The notes under the pieces: model-generated
Databases searched by the model: none
What the model saw: only the letters and a program-made list of their open reading frames with translations
Told to the model about the DNA's origin: nothing
In this document: positions 24,901-36,683 of the stretch, one piece after another
Position numbering within the stretch: position 1 is the stretch's first letter
Layout: every line of letters starts with the position of its first letter
Assembly (NCBI RefSeq): GCF_014851395.1
Contig: NW_024041039.1
Location: 10,397,513-10,461,512 of the forward strand
From: Micropterus salmoides
Taxonomy: Eukaryota > Chordata > Actinopteri > Centrarchiformes > Centrarchidae
Direction of reading: 5' to 3'
DNA: 64,000 nt
Translations under genes and position numbers: made by a program

Positions 24901-25952
24901 CTGTCCACTGAAAAAATGTATCTCCAAATTTGGTGATTTGGTGAATTTGAGTTTTTTCTGATAAACTGAGGGATGAAGTGTTACTCTATGAGTTTTCTCC
25001 TATGGAAACAGACCCCTCACCCTTGCAGTATAAGTGCTCAACCCTTTGCCCTACACAGGGCCACGGGGGCCCTGAGCAGTGACTCCAGCAGCAGAAGGGT
25101 GTTTATGAATTGTAGCCGCACACCTGTCCTAAACACCACTCACCCCAACAAACATTATACAAGCCCCGTGCCTCAAGGCCAAACAGGTGCCAAAGCTGCC
25201 TTTGGCCTCAGTCAGTGACAATCTAGTGTCTGCCTTCCTTTTTGTTTCCTGTTCATTCCCCCCTCCCAACACACACACACAAACCAACACATTCATGCTC
25301 CACAGATGCAAATTGCAGGCATAATCCACATGAGCCATGTGACACGGCAGTTTACTTTGAGGAGCCCGCAGAATGGCCAGTCTGAGCCCAGCCCAAGACC
25401 ACAGTAGGCTGCTTCTTCCTGCAAGTGGGTGCAAGTGCAAGAAAGAGTCAACCAGATCATTTGGGTCAGATTGAGGGGTTCTCTATTTAGAGTGGACAAG
25501 CACATCATTTAAAAGACCGCAGTTGTGGAATTTCTGAAAATGCAAGAAGAGACTGTTTGTATGGACAACACGTGATCTGTTCAGTGAACATGTGCTTATC
25601 TTTGAGGAAGAGAGAGAAAAAAGAGCCTGAATTAATTATTGATATGTTCCCACAGCAGACGCTCTAGAGTGGCGATTATTTTAGAAACAGTAGCCTATGT
25701 TTAGCACTGCAAGTGAGTAAGATTAAACATTTTCAAAAGATGATAAGCTATATGTTGGGTGACAGACACACTCTAGGAGACTGAGTGTTCAAGATTTTAG
25801 TAGACAGATACTCTATCTTTTGGATAAGACTGAGAGGACAACAGGGTCCGTGTTAAATGCCCTTTCTCTGGGTCTCAAAATGTGATGTAACTTGCCTCCT
25901 TATATGATGCTGTCCTCTTGTTGGGCAATAATACAAACAAGTTACTAGAAAA

Positions 25953-26452
25953 NNNNNNNNNNNNNNNNNNNNNNNNNNNNNNNNNNNNNNNNNNNNNNNN
26001 NNNNNNNNNNNNNNNNNNNNNNNNNNNNNNNNNNNNNNNNNNNNNNNNNNNNNNNNNNNNNNNNNNNNNNNNNNNNNNNNNNNNNNNNNNNNNNNNNNNN
26101 NNNNNNNNNNNNNNNNNNNNNNNNNNNNNNNNNNNNNNNNNNNNNNNNNNNNNNNNNNNNNNNNNNNNNNNNNNNNNNNNNNNNNNNNNNNNNNNNNNNN
26201 NNNNNNNNNNNNNNNNNNNNNNNNNNNNNNNNNNNNNNNNNNNNNNNNNNNNNNNNNNNNNNNNNNNNNNNNNNNNNNNNNNNNNNNNNNNNNNNNNNNN
26301 NNNNNNNNNNNNNNNNNNNNNNNNNNNNNNNNNNNNNNNNNNNNNNNNNNNNNNNNNNNNNNNNNNNNNNNNNNNNNNNNNNNNNNNNNNNNNNNNNNNN
26401 NNNNNNNNNNNNNNNNNNNNNNNNNNNNNNNNNNNNNNNNNNNNNNNNNNNN
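25953..26452. other. Assembly gap 1 (500 N)
   Basis: Exactly 500 N, the same length as gap 2 at 60905-61404. Equal round lengths usually mean placeholder gaps of unknown true size, so order and distance across them are not proven. Open frames spanning it are artefacts. Confidence 0.98.
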
Positions 26453-26515
26453 GTTTTTTTGCTCTTTAGACAATCTTCTGCACTTTGGACAAATCTTCTG
26501 CTCTTTAGACAGCTC
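26453..26515 (-). repeat. Short tandem repeat (about 20 bp unit) at the edge of gap 1
   Basis: Successive units read GCTCTTTAGACAATCTTCT, GCACTTTGGACAAATCTTCT and GCTCTTTAGACAGCTC directly beside the Ns. The array probably continues into the gap and may be why assembly stopped there. Confidence 0.7.
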
Positions 26516-26554
26516 AGTGCTGAAGAAAAATGGAAGCCGAAGGCTGGGTCTCAC

Positions 26555-26800
26555 CGTTGTATATATACAAGGTGCGGACGTAGGAGAGGCCCACGCTGTG
26601 GGTGGGCGTAGACTAAAATTCTCAGTGCCGCGCAGGCGCGCGGAAGGGGTAAACCCAATAGCGATAGCCTTAGAGGGCTACGCCTATACGAAATAGAAAC
26701 GTAACAGATCACGGGTCTCTGTTATGTGCACACCTCCGACTGTCCGGGCACTGCACTTCCGCAGTTCCAAAGGTTCCGCCATTTGCGTTCCGTGAACATT
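26555..26800. other. CpG-rich segment, possible LTR or promoter-like repeat
   Basis: The segment contains GTATATATACAAGGTGCGGA, GCCGCGCAGGCGCGCGGAAG and frequent CpG, unlike the AT-rich surroundings. The TATA-like start with a CpG-rich continuation resembles an LTR or an unmethylated promoter. No open frame with recognisable domains is attached. The class is not determined. Confidence 0.4.
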
Positions 26801-27454
26801 ATAGTATAATACAGTATAGTATACTTCTTTGCGATGCGGACGTGGAAGATTCTGAATTGATTATGAATGAGAGAGAGCGAGCAGCAGAACGTGACGGTGA
26901 AAGTTAGCAGAAGAAAATATTTAGTCAGTCTGGCAGAACATGTGCAGTGTAGGTCACAGTCTGTCTGTTAAGTGTGTTGTTTCCGCAACTGCTGGAAAAG
27001 TGAAGGCAGTTAGCGCTAGCTAACAGTATTCCCATTCAATTACTTTAAAATGTCTTTTAATAGGCTACCTTTTGTGAAGTGGTTGTCTTTAATTGTCCAC
27101 TGCATCTGTTAGGGCCTGTCCATAGGCTCGCCATTCATCTGTGACAACATCTGAGCCTCTTCTTACATGATTGTTGGTCGGCAACAGGTCTTCTCTTGAG
27201 CGATCTCTCACCACCTTGACAATGCGTTTTCTTGATGTAATTAAGTTGTGTTTTTTTGCTAAACTGTAAAATGTTCAAAATTCATACAGATTCATAAAGT
27301 GAAGAAACGTAAATAAAAGTTGTTTTCCTGCGCAAAATGTGTGTCACTTTACTTAAAACAATTACGTGTTATAAGGTCTTATAATTCATATGGTATTATG
27401 TCCACCTGTAATATATTATACAGGGATAAATATTTTAACACTTTACTTAAAGCA

Positions 27455-27480
27455 AACACACACACACACACACACACGCA
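27455..27480 (+). repeat. (CA)n microsatellite
   Basis: About 12 CA dinucleotides, ending CACACGCACA. Confidence 0.9.
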
Positions 27481-27861
27481 CAATAAATAATCTGTAATGC
27501 AATAGAATTGTGCGTTATATACTGCAAATAAATGCCACTATTTTAATTTTATTGCTTTATTTAATGTCAAATGATTATATTATTCGTCATGCTAAACAAA
27601 TTTGTTTTCATTTATCAATTTACGCATCCATATATGTATCTATAAAACAGAAACGATACCTAATTCTAACCAAGAAAGGGCAGAACAAAGTTTTGTAAAC
27701 AATGGTTGCCGACTTCATTTTTGCAAGGCTTCCAATCTGTCCACCTATGCAGTTTCTGTTCCATTTATGTGATCAGCCCAACTTGAATTAAAGAACACAC
27801 TCATTACCTCAAAAGCTTCCTGCTACCCATCCCAAGATAACACAAATTAAGGGCAGCACAC

Positions 27862-28044
27862 CTGTTGGCAAGGTCTTAATATTAGACGTGGCCCCACGGG
27901 GACCAGTCTGTCTCCAGCTGTCATCTTGGGCAGGTGGTGTGCCGGGGCAGCTGGGAGGAAACAGCGGACTGCTGGGCACCAGGTGGATATCCATTACAGG
28001 GGAGGTGGCAGGGGATACAAAGGAAGCAGGTTTCTCTAAGAGAG
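27862..28044 (-). CDS. plekhh2 coding exon 6 (Ser/Pro-rich linker)
   Basis: The acceptor is ATTTCTCCTCCAG and the donor CCAACAG|GTGTGC. The 183-nt exon enters and leaves in phase 1, and the G carried from exon 5 completes its first codon (GCT). It then stays open: ALLEKPASFVSPATSPVMDI, HLVPSSPLFPPSCPGTPP and so on to TSNIKTLPTG. The exon has no recognisable fold. It is rich in Ser and Pro, like the disordered linker that follows the coiled coil in PLEKHH proteins. The call rests on splice-site quality and perfect phase continuity, not on remembered sequence identity. This is the last plekhh2 exon I can see. The next should lie below 27862. Confidence 0.75.
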
Positions 28045-29021
28045 CTGGAGGAGAAATACAACATCAGTAATTCAGGTTCTTTCCCACTGGAGCTCTGGGC
28101 ATACATTCTGGTAGATACATCATTTCCCTACTTGACTACATGACCTTTTACTGTACTACTGCTAACATTTCTAACAAATCCCTGTTATTCAATGGCTGAC
28201 AGTATGACAAATTTTAATTCAAATATTTACAATATAACCAAGAAATATCAAGAAGCACAATGCACAAATATACGGGGCACACATTTTTAAGATTACATTA
28301 TTTAAATCAAATAGTTAAAACTACTTTATGACCTCTAATCTGATGCTGAACTACTACTGGTCTGGTGCAATATGAACTGAGTTCTTCTTTACACTGGCTT
28401 ATAGAGACAAAATGCAGTCATTTGGTTTTTAGTTTTTTATATCTGTTTTACTATATAAAAAATTATGTTTAATTTCTGCTTTTTGAATTTGCAGTAACAA
28501 CAAATCAGAGCTCAAAACTAAGCCAAAGCGCCAGACTACTACCAAAGTAGCCAATAGCTAACAGCTAAAGCAACAGCGCTGTATCAAGTGAAAGCTAAAC
28601 TAAAGCTAAATTTAATAAAATATCAATTTCACTTACATTACACTAAATAAAGCAATAGCGAAATCTAGATAAACCAGCTAAACTCCTGCTAACAGCAATT
28701 AGCTTAGCTGATCTTTGTGACTGGCTTCCATTACAACACACATTTAAATGTATTAAATTGTAGATTAATATGTTATATTGACTTCAATATAAATGTTAAC
28801 AGCAGTGGCACAGACGGACACCTGCAATTCTGTTTGTAGATGCTGAAAATTATCAAAAGAAAGAGTGCAGTATTTTGGCATAAAACAACCAGCCTAAAAA
28901 TATATAAAATGAAGGTATTACCTTTCGCTTCTTCTACACTTCACTGCTTCTGTTGGCACTGCTGGCACAGTACAATTTATAGTGCAGTTTTTCAACACCA
29001 AACACCTAAAGCAGTATTAAC
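28045..29021 (-). other. plekhh2 intron 5
   Basis: A 977-bp AT-rich intron with a GTTAAT donor, weaker than the usual GTAAGT. Contents look unique and no repeat family was recognised. Confidence 0.8.
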
Positions 29022-29103
29022 CTTGTAGTTTGTCCTGCAGCAGCACCATCTGTTCTGTCTGCTTCAGGTTGGCCATTTTCAGCTGCTGGTTCTCTTGCTC
29101 CAT
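29022..29103 (-). CDS. plekhh2 coding exon 5 (coiled coil)
   Basis: The exon reads MEQENQQLKMANLKQTEQMV, then LLQDKLQ, and ends with one extra base (82 nt, phase 0 to 1). The acceptor is TTTCTTGCAG and the donor CAAG|GTTAAT. Leucines and other hydrophobics spaced 3-4 apart among Gln, Glu and Lys continue the coiled coil. It corresponds to the ELENQ...LQSKLQ segment of mammalian PLEKHH2. Confidence 0.9.
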
Positions 29104-29487
29104 CTGCAAGAAAGCACATATACGTCTTAAACCACAACTTTTAGCAGCCATATACAACTGTTACACTGAAAGGAATTAAATAGTGTAGTTTTGGAGTAGT
29201 TTGTTTTAACTCAACAGTAAACCTGATATTGTGATATGAATTTTCAAGTAAGTGCTATGCTTCTTAAAACTGCTTAATTAGAGTGTTTCATTGGGTCGTC
29301 ATTTATAAATGAGCATTTTTAAATCCTATGTTTGCAGATAGAACGAAGGCATATAAACAGCTGTAGATATTACACTTTCAGTCATAAGCATCTCTTGTGT
29401 CCACAGATAATGTCTCTCTGCAGGGTGAGGGCTTTCCCAGAGGCTCTAACTTAAGTCAGGGGTGTATCTATACATGTGTGAGCTTAC
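29104..29487 (-). other. plekhh2 intron 4
   Basis: A 384-bp intron with donor GTAAGCTCAC and acceptor TTCTTGCAG. No repeat or exon seen. Confidence 0.85.
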
Positions 29488-29571
29488 CTGTCTAAGCTTA
29501 AAGGTGACCCAGTCTTTAATCTTGGCGGCTTTCTCCTCAATAATTTTTGCCTCCTGGGCTCTGACTAAGAT
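29488..29571 (-). CDS. plekhh2 coding exon 4 (coiled coil)
   Basis: 84 nt, 28 codons, phase 0 at both ends: ILVRAQEAKIIEEKAAKIKD then WVTFKLRQ. The acceptor is TGACTACAG and the donor CAG|GTAAGC. The QEAKIIEEKAAKIK-WV core is essentially that of PLEKHH2. PLEKHH1, as I remember it, has EEAKTVQEKAAKIKEWV. This exon therefore favours the plekhh2 paralogue. Confidence 0.93.
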
Positions 29572-29666
29572 CTGTAGTCAGAGAAAACAAAGTTGGTGGA
29601 TTATTTCAACTTACATTTTATGAACATAAATGGACATTTCTGTTCTTTATCTGACAGCTCCATTCA

Positions 29667-31208
<1,542 letters not shown>

Positions 31209-31271
31209 CTGTTTCTCAGCACTCTCAGCCCGCTGGTCAGCCTCCATCACCCTCTGCTCCAGCTCCTGCAT
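31209..31271 (-). CDS. plekhh2 coding exon 2 (coiled coil)
   Basis: 63 nt, 21 codons, phase 0 at both ends: MQELEQRVMEADQRAESAEK followed by Q. The acceptor is TCTATTCCAG and the donor CAG|GTACAG. MQ-LE-RV-EA-RAE is shared by PLEKHH1 and PLEKHH2. Confidence 0.93.
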
Positions 31272-32929
31272 CTGGAATAGAGACAAAAGAGATTCCTCAA
31301 GAGTTAAATTTCATTTAAAGAAGACCAACCGTGTTAGGAAAGAATTCTTAGTGAAGAGAATCTTGCTTAACAAAGAACAAGAAAGGCGTGTGGACATTTA
31401 CATAGGAGGTCCATAGACATTCTGCAGAAGCAGCAGAAAGGTCATCAGAGGAGGGTGAAAATCTTTCACAAGAATGCTACTATGCATGTGTGCACAAACT
31501 TGCGTCACCTTTTGTGCAAGCATGCATACTCATGCTCTCAAGGGCAAACACCATCCATCCTGCAAGTAAGCACACATCTGCAAAGTTTAACCCAGGACTC
31601 CATTTCTTCTGAGTTCAGTGACCCAGGTGAAAGGAGAACAAACACACTAATGGATTCACTCTGCTTGAGAGATGCATTTGAATTCCTCCCTCCATCTTTG
31701 TTTCCCTTCCCTTTGTTTCGTTCTTTCTCCCTTCTCGTCACCTCCACAAAAGTCCCCCCCGAGTTCCCAGAATCCACCACTCACAACATTTAAACACTTC
31801 CTCGCATCCAAATTCACACTCGCTAGAGCCAGAGCGCATGTTGATGGTTAGTGGTTGGATGACTCTTCACCTCGAGGTCAAAAGCCTTCAGCGTGAGTCA
31901 AAGGATTTAACGAAGTTGAGCCAAGGAGCAAACAGCGCCTTGTCCTCCGTTCAAAAAACAAAAATAGGAGAGGCAAACAAGCACTTTAAGTAAACATAAA
32001 GTACCTCAGAAGTCAAAACGTATAACAGATGTGAGAAGTGGTCATCAGAAGACAGCCTGAAAGCCGCCACATCCAGTTTGAGTCATGGGATGTGAAGTGT
32101 GAGCTAGCATGGCGAGTGTGAAGCTGACAAAGAGGCCAAGTGGAGGTGTATGAGAGAACGTTTATATCAGGACTGGGAAGCTTCTCACAGAGAACAGCTT
32201 AAGCATCACAACTGGGGTTTAAGTGGCTTCCTTAGGGCAATTTTTGGCAGTTGAGTAGAAGGATGAGACCATGACCATGTTCCCACAGAGCCTCTTAGAT
32301 GAACTCGAGAACACCTTCATCAACACCACCTGCCATGTTGATTTTTAATGGATGTCGCTGAACATTATTTACTGTATGAAATGTTTTTGCATACAGTTGT
32401 TACAAAATAATACATTCCTTCAAAAAACTGATACAACTACAATTGAACTGTCCATGGTTGTCTGGGTCACGTTTGCATTTCTACTAGTGGCAGAAGCTCT
32501 TTCAACCATTTATTTGCTATTATTAGTTATTTCACCAGAAAATTAAGTGCTTTAGCTATCTTAACTGTTTATCCACTACATTTAGCTAACCTTTTTATCC
32601 ATTACTTTGACTGTGACTTCCTACACAGTCTGAGCAGTCAAATTGGTGATCTGAAGGTAACAAACTGGCTTCTTAAGGCTATCAGGTACAGATGCAGACT
32701 GTGTAAGCTAGGGCTGTCAGTTTATATCTTGGTTTAGATACTGCAGAGTGCAACTGTTGAGGCCTAAATCGCTGAGCAGGCATGACCCAACTATGCCTGC
32801 AATACAGCATCTGTCAGGCCACAGTGCAACACAGTAGCTTCTGCTGCTGAGAAGGCTGAAAATGGATGAGGTGGAAGTCATGTTTCATAAAGCTTTGTAT
32901 TAGTAGTTTGAGTTGCATTTATCATCTGA

Positions 32930-33420
32930 TTTAAGGATAAGTCTCTGAATTTTCAGTATTTTTACTGTCAACAAATCCCATTAAACGACTAAAGCCAACA
33001 ATTAATTGATTTTTCTAGGATCACTGGATAACATCCACCATTACTAGAACATTGATACTGTAGTTAATTTGGAGTCAATCCCACAAACAATACGTTTCCT
33101 CCTGCTGCTGCAAATACTCAATAGAGCACCAAATCCGTGATGAAAAATTGTCCCCAATAAATGCACAATTTCTCTTGTTTGAGTAACTTTTGCTAAAAAC
33201 TACAGTGTCAAAGCTGTTTTAGGAAATGATTTACCCATTTTTTTAAATTAAAGCACATATTTGTGATTTACCCCGCGACCCTGTACGTAGGATAAGCGTT
33301 TGACGATGGATGGATGGGATTTGTGACTTAAATCTTCAGAAGGAAGAAATGGGCTTGAGGTTAAGAGTCATTCTCAAAAGTAGTGAGAGAAACTAATGCG
33401 TTGTTGGTTTTTGTCTTTTC
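32930..33420. repeat. Dispersed repeat copy 1, interrupted by a small insertion
   Basis: The shared order is GTCAACAAATC, then GTTAATTTGGAGTCAATCCC, then TTGCTAAAAACTACAGT, then GTCTTTTCAT. It recurs at 49220-49710. The 33-kb copy is split by 33271-33318, a fragment absent from the other copy. Confidence 0.7.
33271..33318 (+). mobile_element. 48-bp 5'-truncated SINE insertion with target-site duplication
   Basis: The insert runs CCCCGCGACCCTGTACGTAG ... GATGGATGGATGGG, which is the 3' end of the SINE family at 33505-33779 in the opposite orientation. It is flanked by ATTTGTGATTTA (33259-33270) and ATTTGTGACTTA (33319-33330), an 11/12 match expected for a target-site duplication. Confidence 0.75.
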
Positions 33421-33504
33421 ATGAAATTAGTTGACAATAACAAAAACATTTAATATCACCAATCTTACCCTGTGCCTCTTAGCTGAAAATAACAGAGCGA
33501 TGGG

Positions 33505-33779
33505 TAATCTTCCATCCATCGTCAACCGCTTATCCTGCGTACAGGGTCGCAGGGGGCAGGAGCCAATCCCAGCTGACTTCGGGCAAAGGGCAGGACAGAT
33601 CGCCAGTCCATCGCAGGGCCACACATAGACAAACAACCATGCACACCTTAGGACAATTTAGACCCAGAGAGAACCCCCGGGGAGAACATGCAAACTCCAC
33701 ACAGAAAGGCCGGGACGACCAGGGTTCGAACCCACAACCTTCTTGCTGTAAAGCAACAGTACTAACCACTGCACCACCA
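33505..33779 (-). mobile_element. tRNA-derived SINE with LINE-like (GATG)n tail
   Basis: Read on minus, the head is GGTGGTGCAGTGGTTAGTAC (A-box-like), with a B box GGTTCGAACCC near 33722-33732. A body containing GGGTCGAA-free spacer and GGTCTAAATTG-like phrases leads to a 3' end GCGACCCTGTACGCAGGATA...GACGATGGATGG at 33505. The GATG tail suggests mobilisation by an RTE- or Rex-type LINE. That partner is inferred. Confidence 0.75.
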
Positions 33780-35126
33780 ATTTTGTTTTTGTATTGAGTT
33801 TTGCAGAATTAGCTTGTGGGGAAGCAAAGTGTCGGCACCCTCTGTCTTGTAGTATGGATTCCAGAGGGACAGATAATATCCAGGGAGGTGGAGATAAGAT
33901 GAGGGCTGGCTACAGACACCAGATCATCTGCTCCCCAGATAGCTAATAGATCTTTCACAGCTAAATAAGTGTTTACCGTTACTGCCAGACACTAACAGAC
34001 AAGAGATCTGATCCTATAGATTGGATTATCCTGGTTATTCAGTCATAATTTTCCTTCAATTTCACCCCCTCAATTTTTTTAAACAGTTCATGCGATCAGG
34101 ATCTGAAAATCTGTCGGTTAAGCTGGTCTTTGTTTACTTGTAAGCATTGGCAACACAGGTCACACATACAGTAGAAAAGGCAGAAAAAAAGTCATCCGAT
34201 ATTGGTTTCTCTGTGAAGTATCAGTTCACTGAGTGCTTTGCCTGTCCCTTAAATTTAATCATTAACCCTTGTGCACAGCTGATGGTTAGTAATGACTTTA
34301 GCTCAATGATTTAATGTTAAAACCCCTGTACAAAAGAGGGGAGGGAGAGTAGACAGGAAAGGGAAATAAGGCACTGGTAGAGAAAGAGTAAAATAAAAGC
34401 ATGTGGGACATCAGCACGTAATTTCAAATAATTTTCTCTAAGAATTACATTAAATAGATATTGACATGGAGACAAAACAGAGGGTATTTTAATGAGTGAG
34501 AGAGCTGATAAAGTGCTCATACAAACACAAGTAAAATACAAGACAAAAGCATAAAACCTCGCAAACTCTTAACCAACAACCCTCAGAGGGTTAAAGCTAA
34601 CAAACCTAAAAATGAAAAACAATCTTAAGGCAGTTGAACTATTAAAAAAAATATGAGATGATCCAAAAAAAAAAGCCCCTCATGAAAATAAATGTTTATA
34701 CACACGATTGTGAACCAAGTGACCTTTCGGGAGTCTTCCTCGCTGACTGATACCAACGGTCTGAGTCAAACAACAGTATTTTGCTCCTTGAGCCACATGA
34801 GGCTTATAGAAGAGATTAATGTAATTTGTTCAGTATTAGATTATCCAAGTAATGAAAGAAAACCTTGAAGGGGGAATACCGCTCAATAGAAAAATTCTTC
34901 TGAGTGAGGTATTTCTATATTCTGGGACAAAAATAAGTACATTTGAAACTCTAAACCAATTTCTGGATGAATTTCCTCAACGCTGTTTCCCAACAGCCTC
35001 AATGAGGATTTCGATAAAGTCGTTCTCCTCTTCTCTTAAAGGTCATTCCCTGTAGAAAACATGTTCAGACTGTAATGCTTTTTTGGGCCAAATTATGTAT
35101 TGTCACTTCGGCATCAGAAAATATAC

Positions 35127-35178
<52 letters not shown>

Positions 35179-35185
35179 TATATAT
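35127..35185 (+). repeat. Compound (TA)n(CA)n microsatellite
   Basis: About ten TA units run into about fourteen CA units, then return to TA. Confidence 0.95.
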
Positions 35186-36229
35186 CTCTATCTCTGCTTC
35201 CCGCTCTCTGCCAGTCATTTCTGTATGGGGAAATTTCTGTTTTTATAAGCCACCAGCTGACAGCTGTCGATTGCACTTTCCTAATCCACAATAAAAACTC
35301 AAAAAACTCTTAAATGGAGTACTCATCCTGTTACACTCCTCACAAGGCAAATGGGGCATCTCCTTCTCTCTCTTCTCCCCTCACTCACAGTCAGGCTCTG
35401 CGGATAAATGCCATGTCACAGGCAACCACGTCAACTTTTTTCTTCATGTTTTTCCATACCAAAGTGGGTCAATGCGCAAAACACTCCTAACTTGGCAAGA
35501 GAGGGGATGAAGAGCGTGAAGCAGACTTTCCAAACAGCAATAACATGACGGAATGGTAGTCACTCAACACCCCTACACCCCCCAAAAAAACTCAGAAAAA
35601 CACACTCAGCAGTACGGGCCTTAAACATCGCTCTTGTGTATTTGTATCAGAATGCATATGCATGCATGTTTATAAGAAAGACAAATGTGGAAGATTGATT
35701 AGCCTATTAAAAAAAGAAAGAAGTGGAACTCCTTTTCTTTGCTTAATGGCCAAAAAGGACATTTAACAATAAATACTGTGCTGGGTATTAACTTGAATGT
35801 TTTTACGAGAGAGGGGTGAAGGACAGTAATTAGTCCATTTTCAGAAAGCTTGAACTCCCTTCCATTCTTATCTTAATGGCTGAAATGACATGGGGCGCTA
35901 AGCGTAAGTGTGTATGTGTGAGTGTGGGTACCACTTCTATTAAGATGAGGAAAGCTGCAATTAATGGCTTTATTAGAAAGGGATAAAGCTGGCATTAGTC
36001 TACATTTTTCTTACAGTCAAAAAATCCAGCCCGTCCTCGCCAGAAAAACAGCCGTAAAGGTTCATTATTATATCTTATATTTACGTTTTTTGTTAAGCCA
36101 TAACCTCTAGTGATGGAAGAAGTCAGGTTGGTTTGTATAAAGAGCATCTGTGTAAGGAGGTGGTGGAGTCGATGGATTTGTCAAACTAAAGGACTTTCAC
36201 TTAGGAGACTGAGGTTTGAGTCTCGTGTA

Positions 36230-36420
36230 AAAAGAAATCATAGCTGACATTTTTTAAATAACATTTTGTATATGACTTACGTAATGTACTTATTTTAACC
36301 CAAACCACGAGCGTTTCATAAACCTAACCATGAAGTTTTGTTGCCTAAATCCAACCAAACTACCACCGTTTCACAACATTTACGATATTTTAAATACCAT
36401 GTGACTTATTTCACTAATAG
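36230..36420 (-). repeat. Dispersed repeat copy B (partner of 15810-16080)
   Basis: Carries the reverse-oriented phrases described for 15810-16080: ACCATGAAGTTTTGTTGCCT, CCAACCAAACTACCACCGTT and TGACTTACGTAATG. Confidence 0.55.
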
Positions 36421-36564
36421 TCCGGTACCCCTTCACTGGACTGGTACTTGCCAACACTTGTACATGTCGTTTTGGGGAACAATCATATGTTGTTTACTTG
36501 TACAGACATTATCATTTTGGGGCACTTGACAATTAACCTATTTATTTGTTTAGGTATAAGGACA

Positions 36565-36683
36565 TCCATCCATCCATCCATCGTCAACCGCTTATCCCGC
36601 GTACAGGGTCGCAGGGGACTAGAGCCAATCCTAGCTTACATTTTGGGCGAAAGGCGAGGTACACCCTGGACAGGTCGCCAGTG
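36565..36683 (-). mobile_element. 5'-truncated copy of the (GATG)-tailed SINE
   Basis: The plus strand shows CCATCCATCCATCCATCGTC, then AACCGCTTATCC...GTACAGGGTCGCAGG and CTGGACAGGTCGCCAGT. This is the 3' half of the element at 33505-33779. The tRNA-like head is absent. Confidence 0.75.

Larger units (their letters stand above)
20150..25952. other. Stretch between the crip2-like promoter and assembly gap 1, no exons seen
   Basis: The contents are a hairpin MITE (20345-20850), a possible hAT fragment (about 21211-21459) and a fish MITE (about 24690-24900). The rest is unannotatable AT-rich sequence. If plekhh2 continued normally, its exon 7 and later exons would be expected here on the minus strand. 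None of its conserved PH, MyTH4 or FERM motifs was seen. Confidence 0.6.

Noticed and set aside
25853..26554. Open frames of up to 233 codons across 25953-26452 and up to 230 codons across 60905-61404
   Set aside because: They are made almost entirely of N. Only short unconserved tails are real sequence.
33505..33779. Candidate tRNA gene (GGTTCGAACCC)
   Set aside because: It is the head of a SINE with a (GATG) tail. No acceptor-stem pairing is seen.
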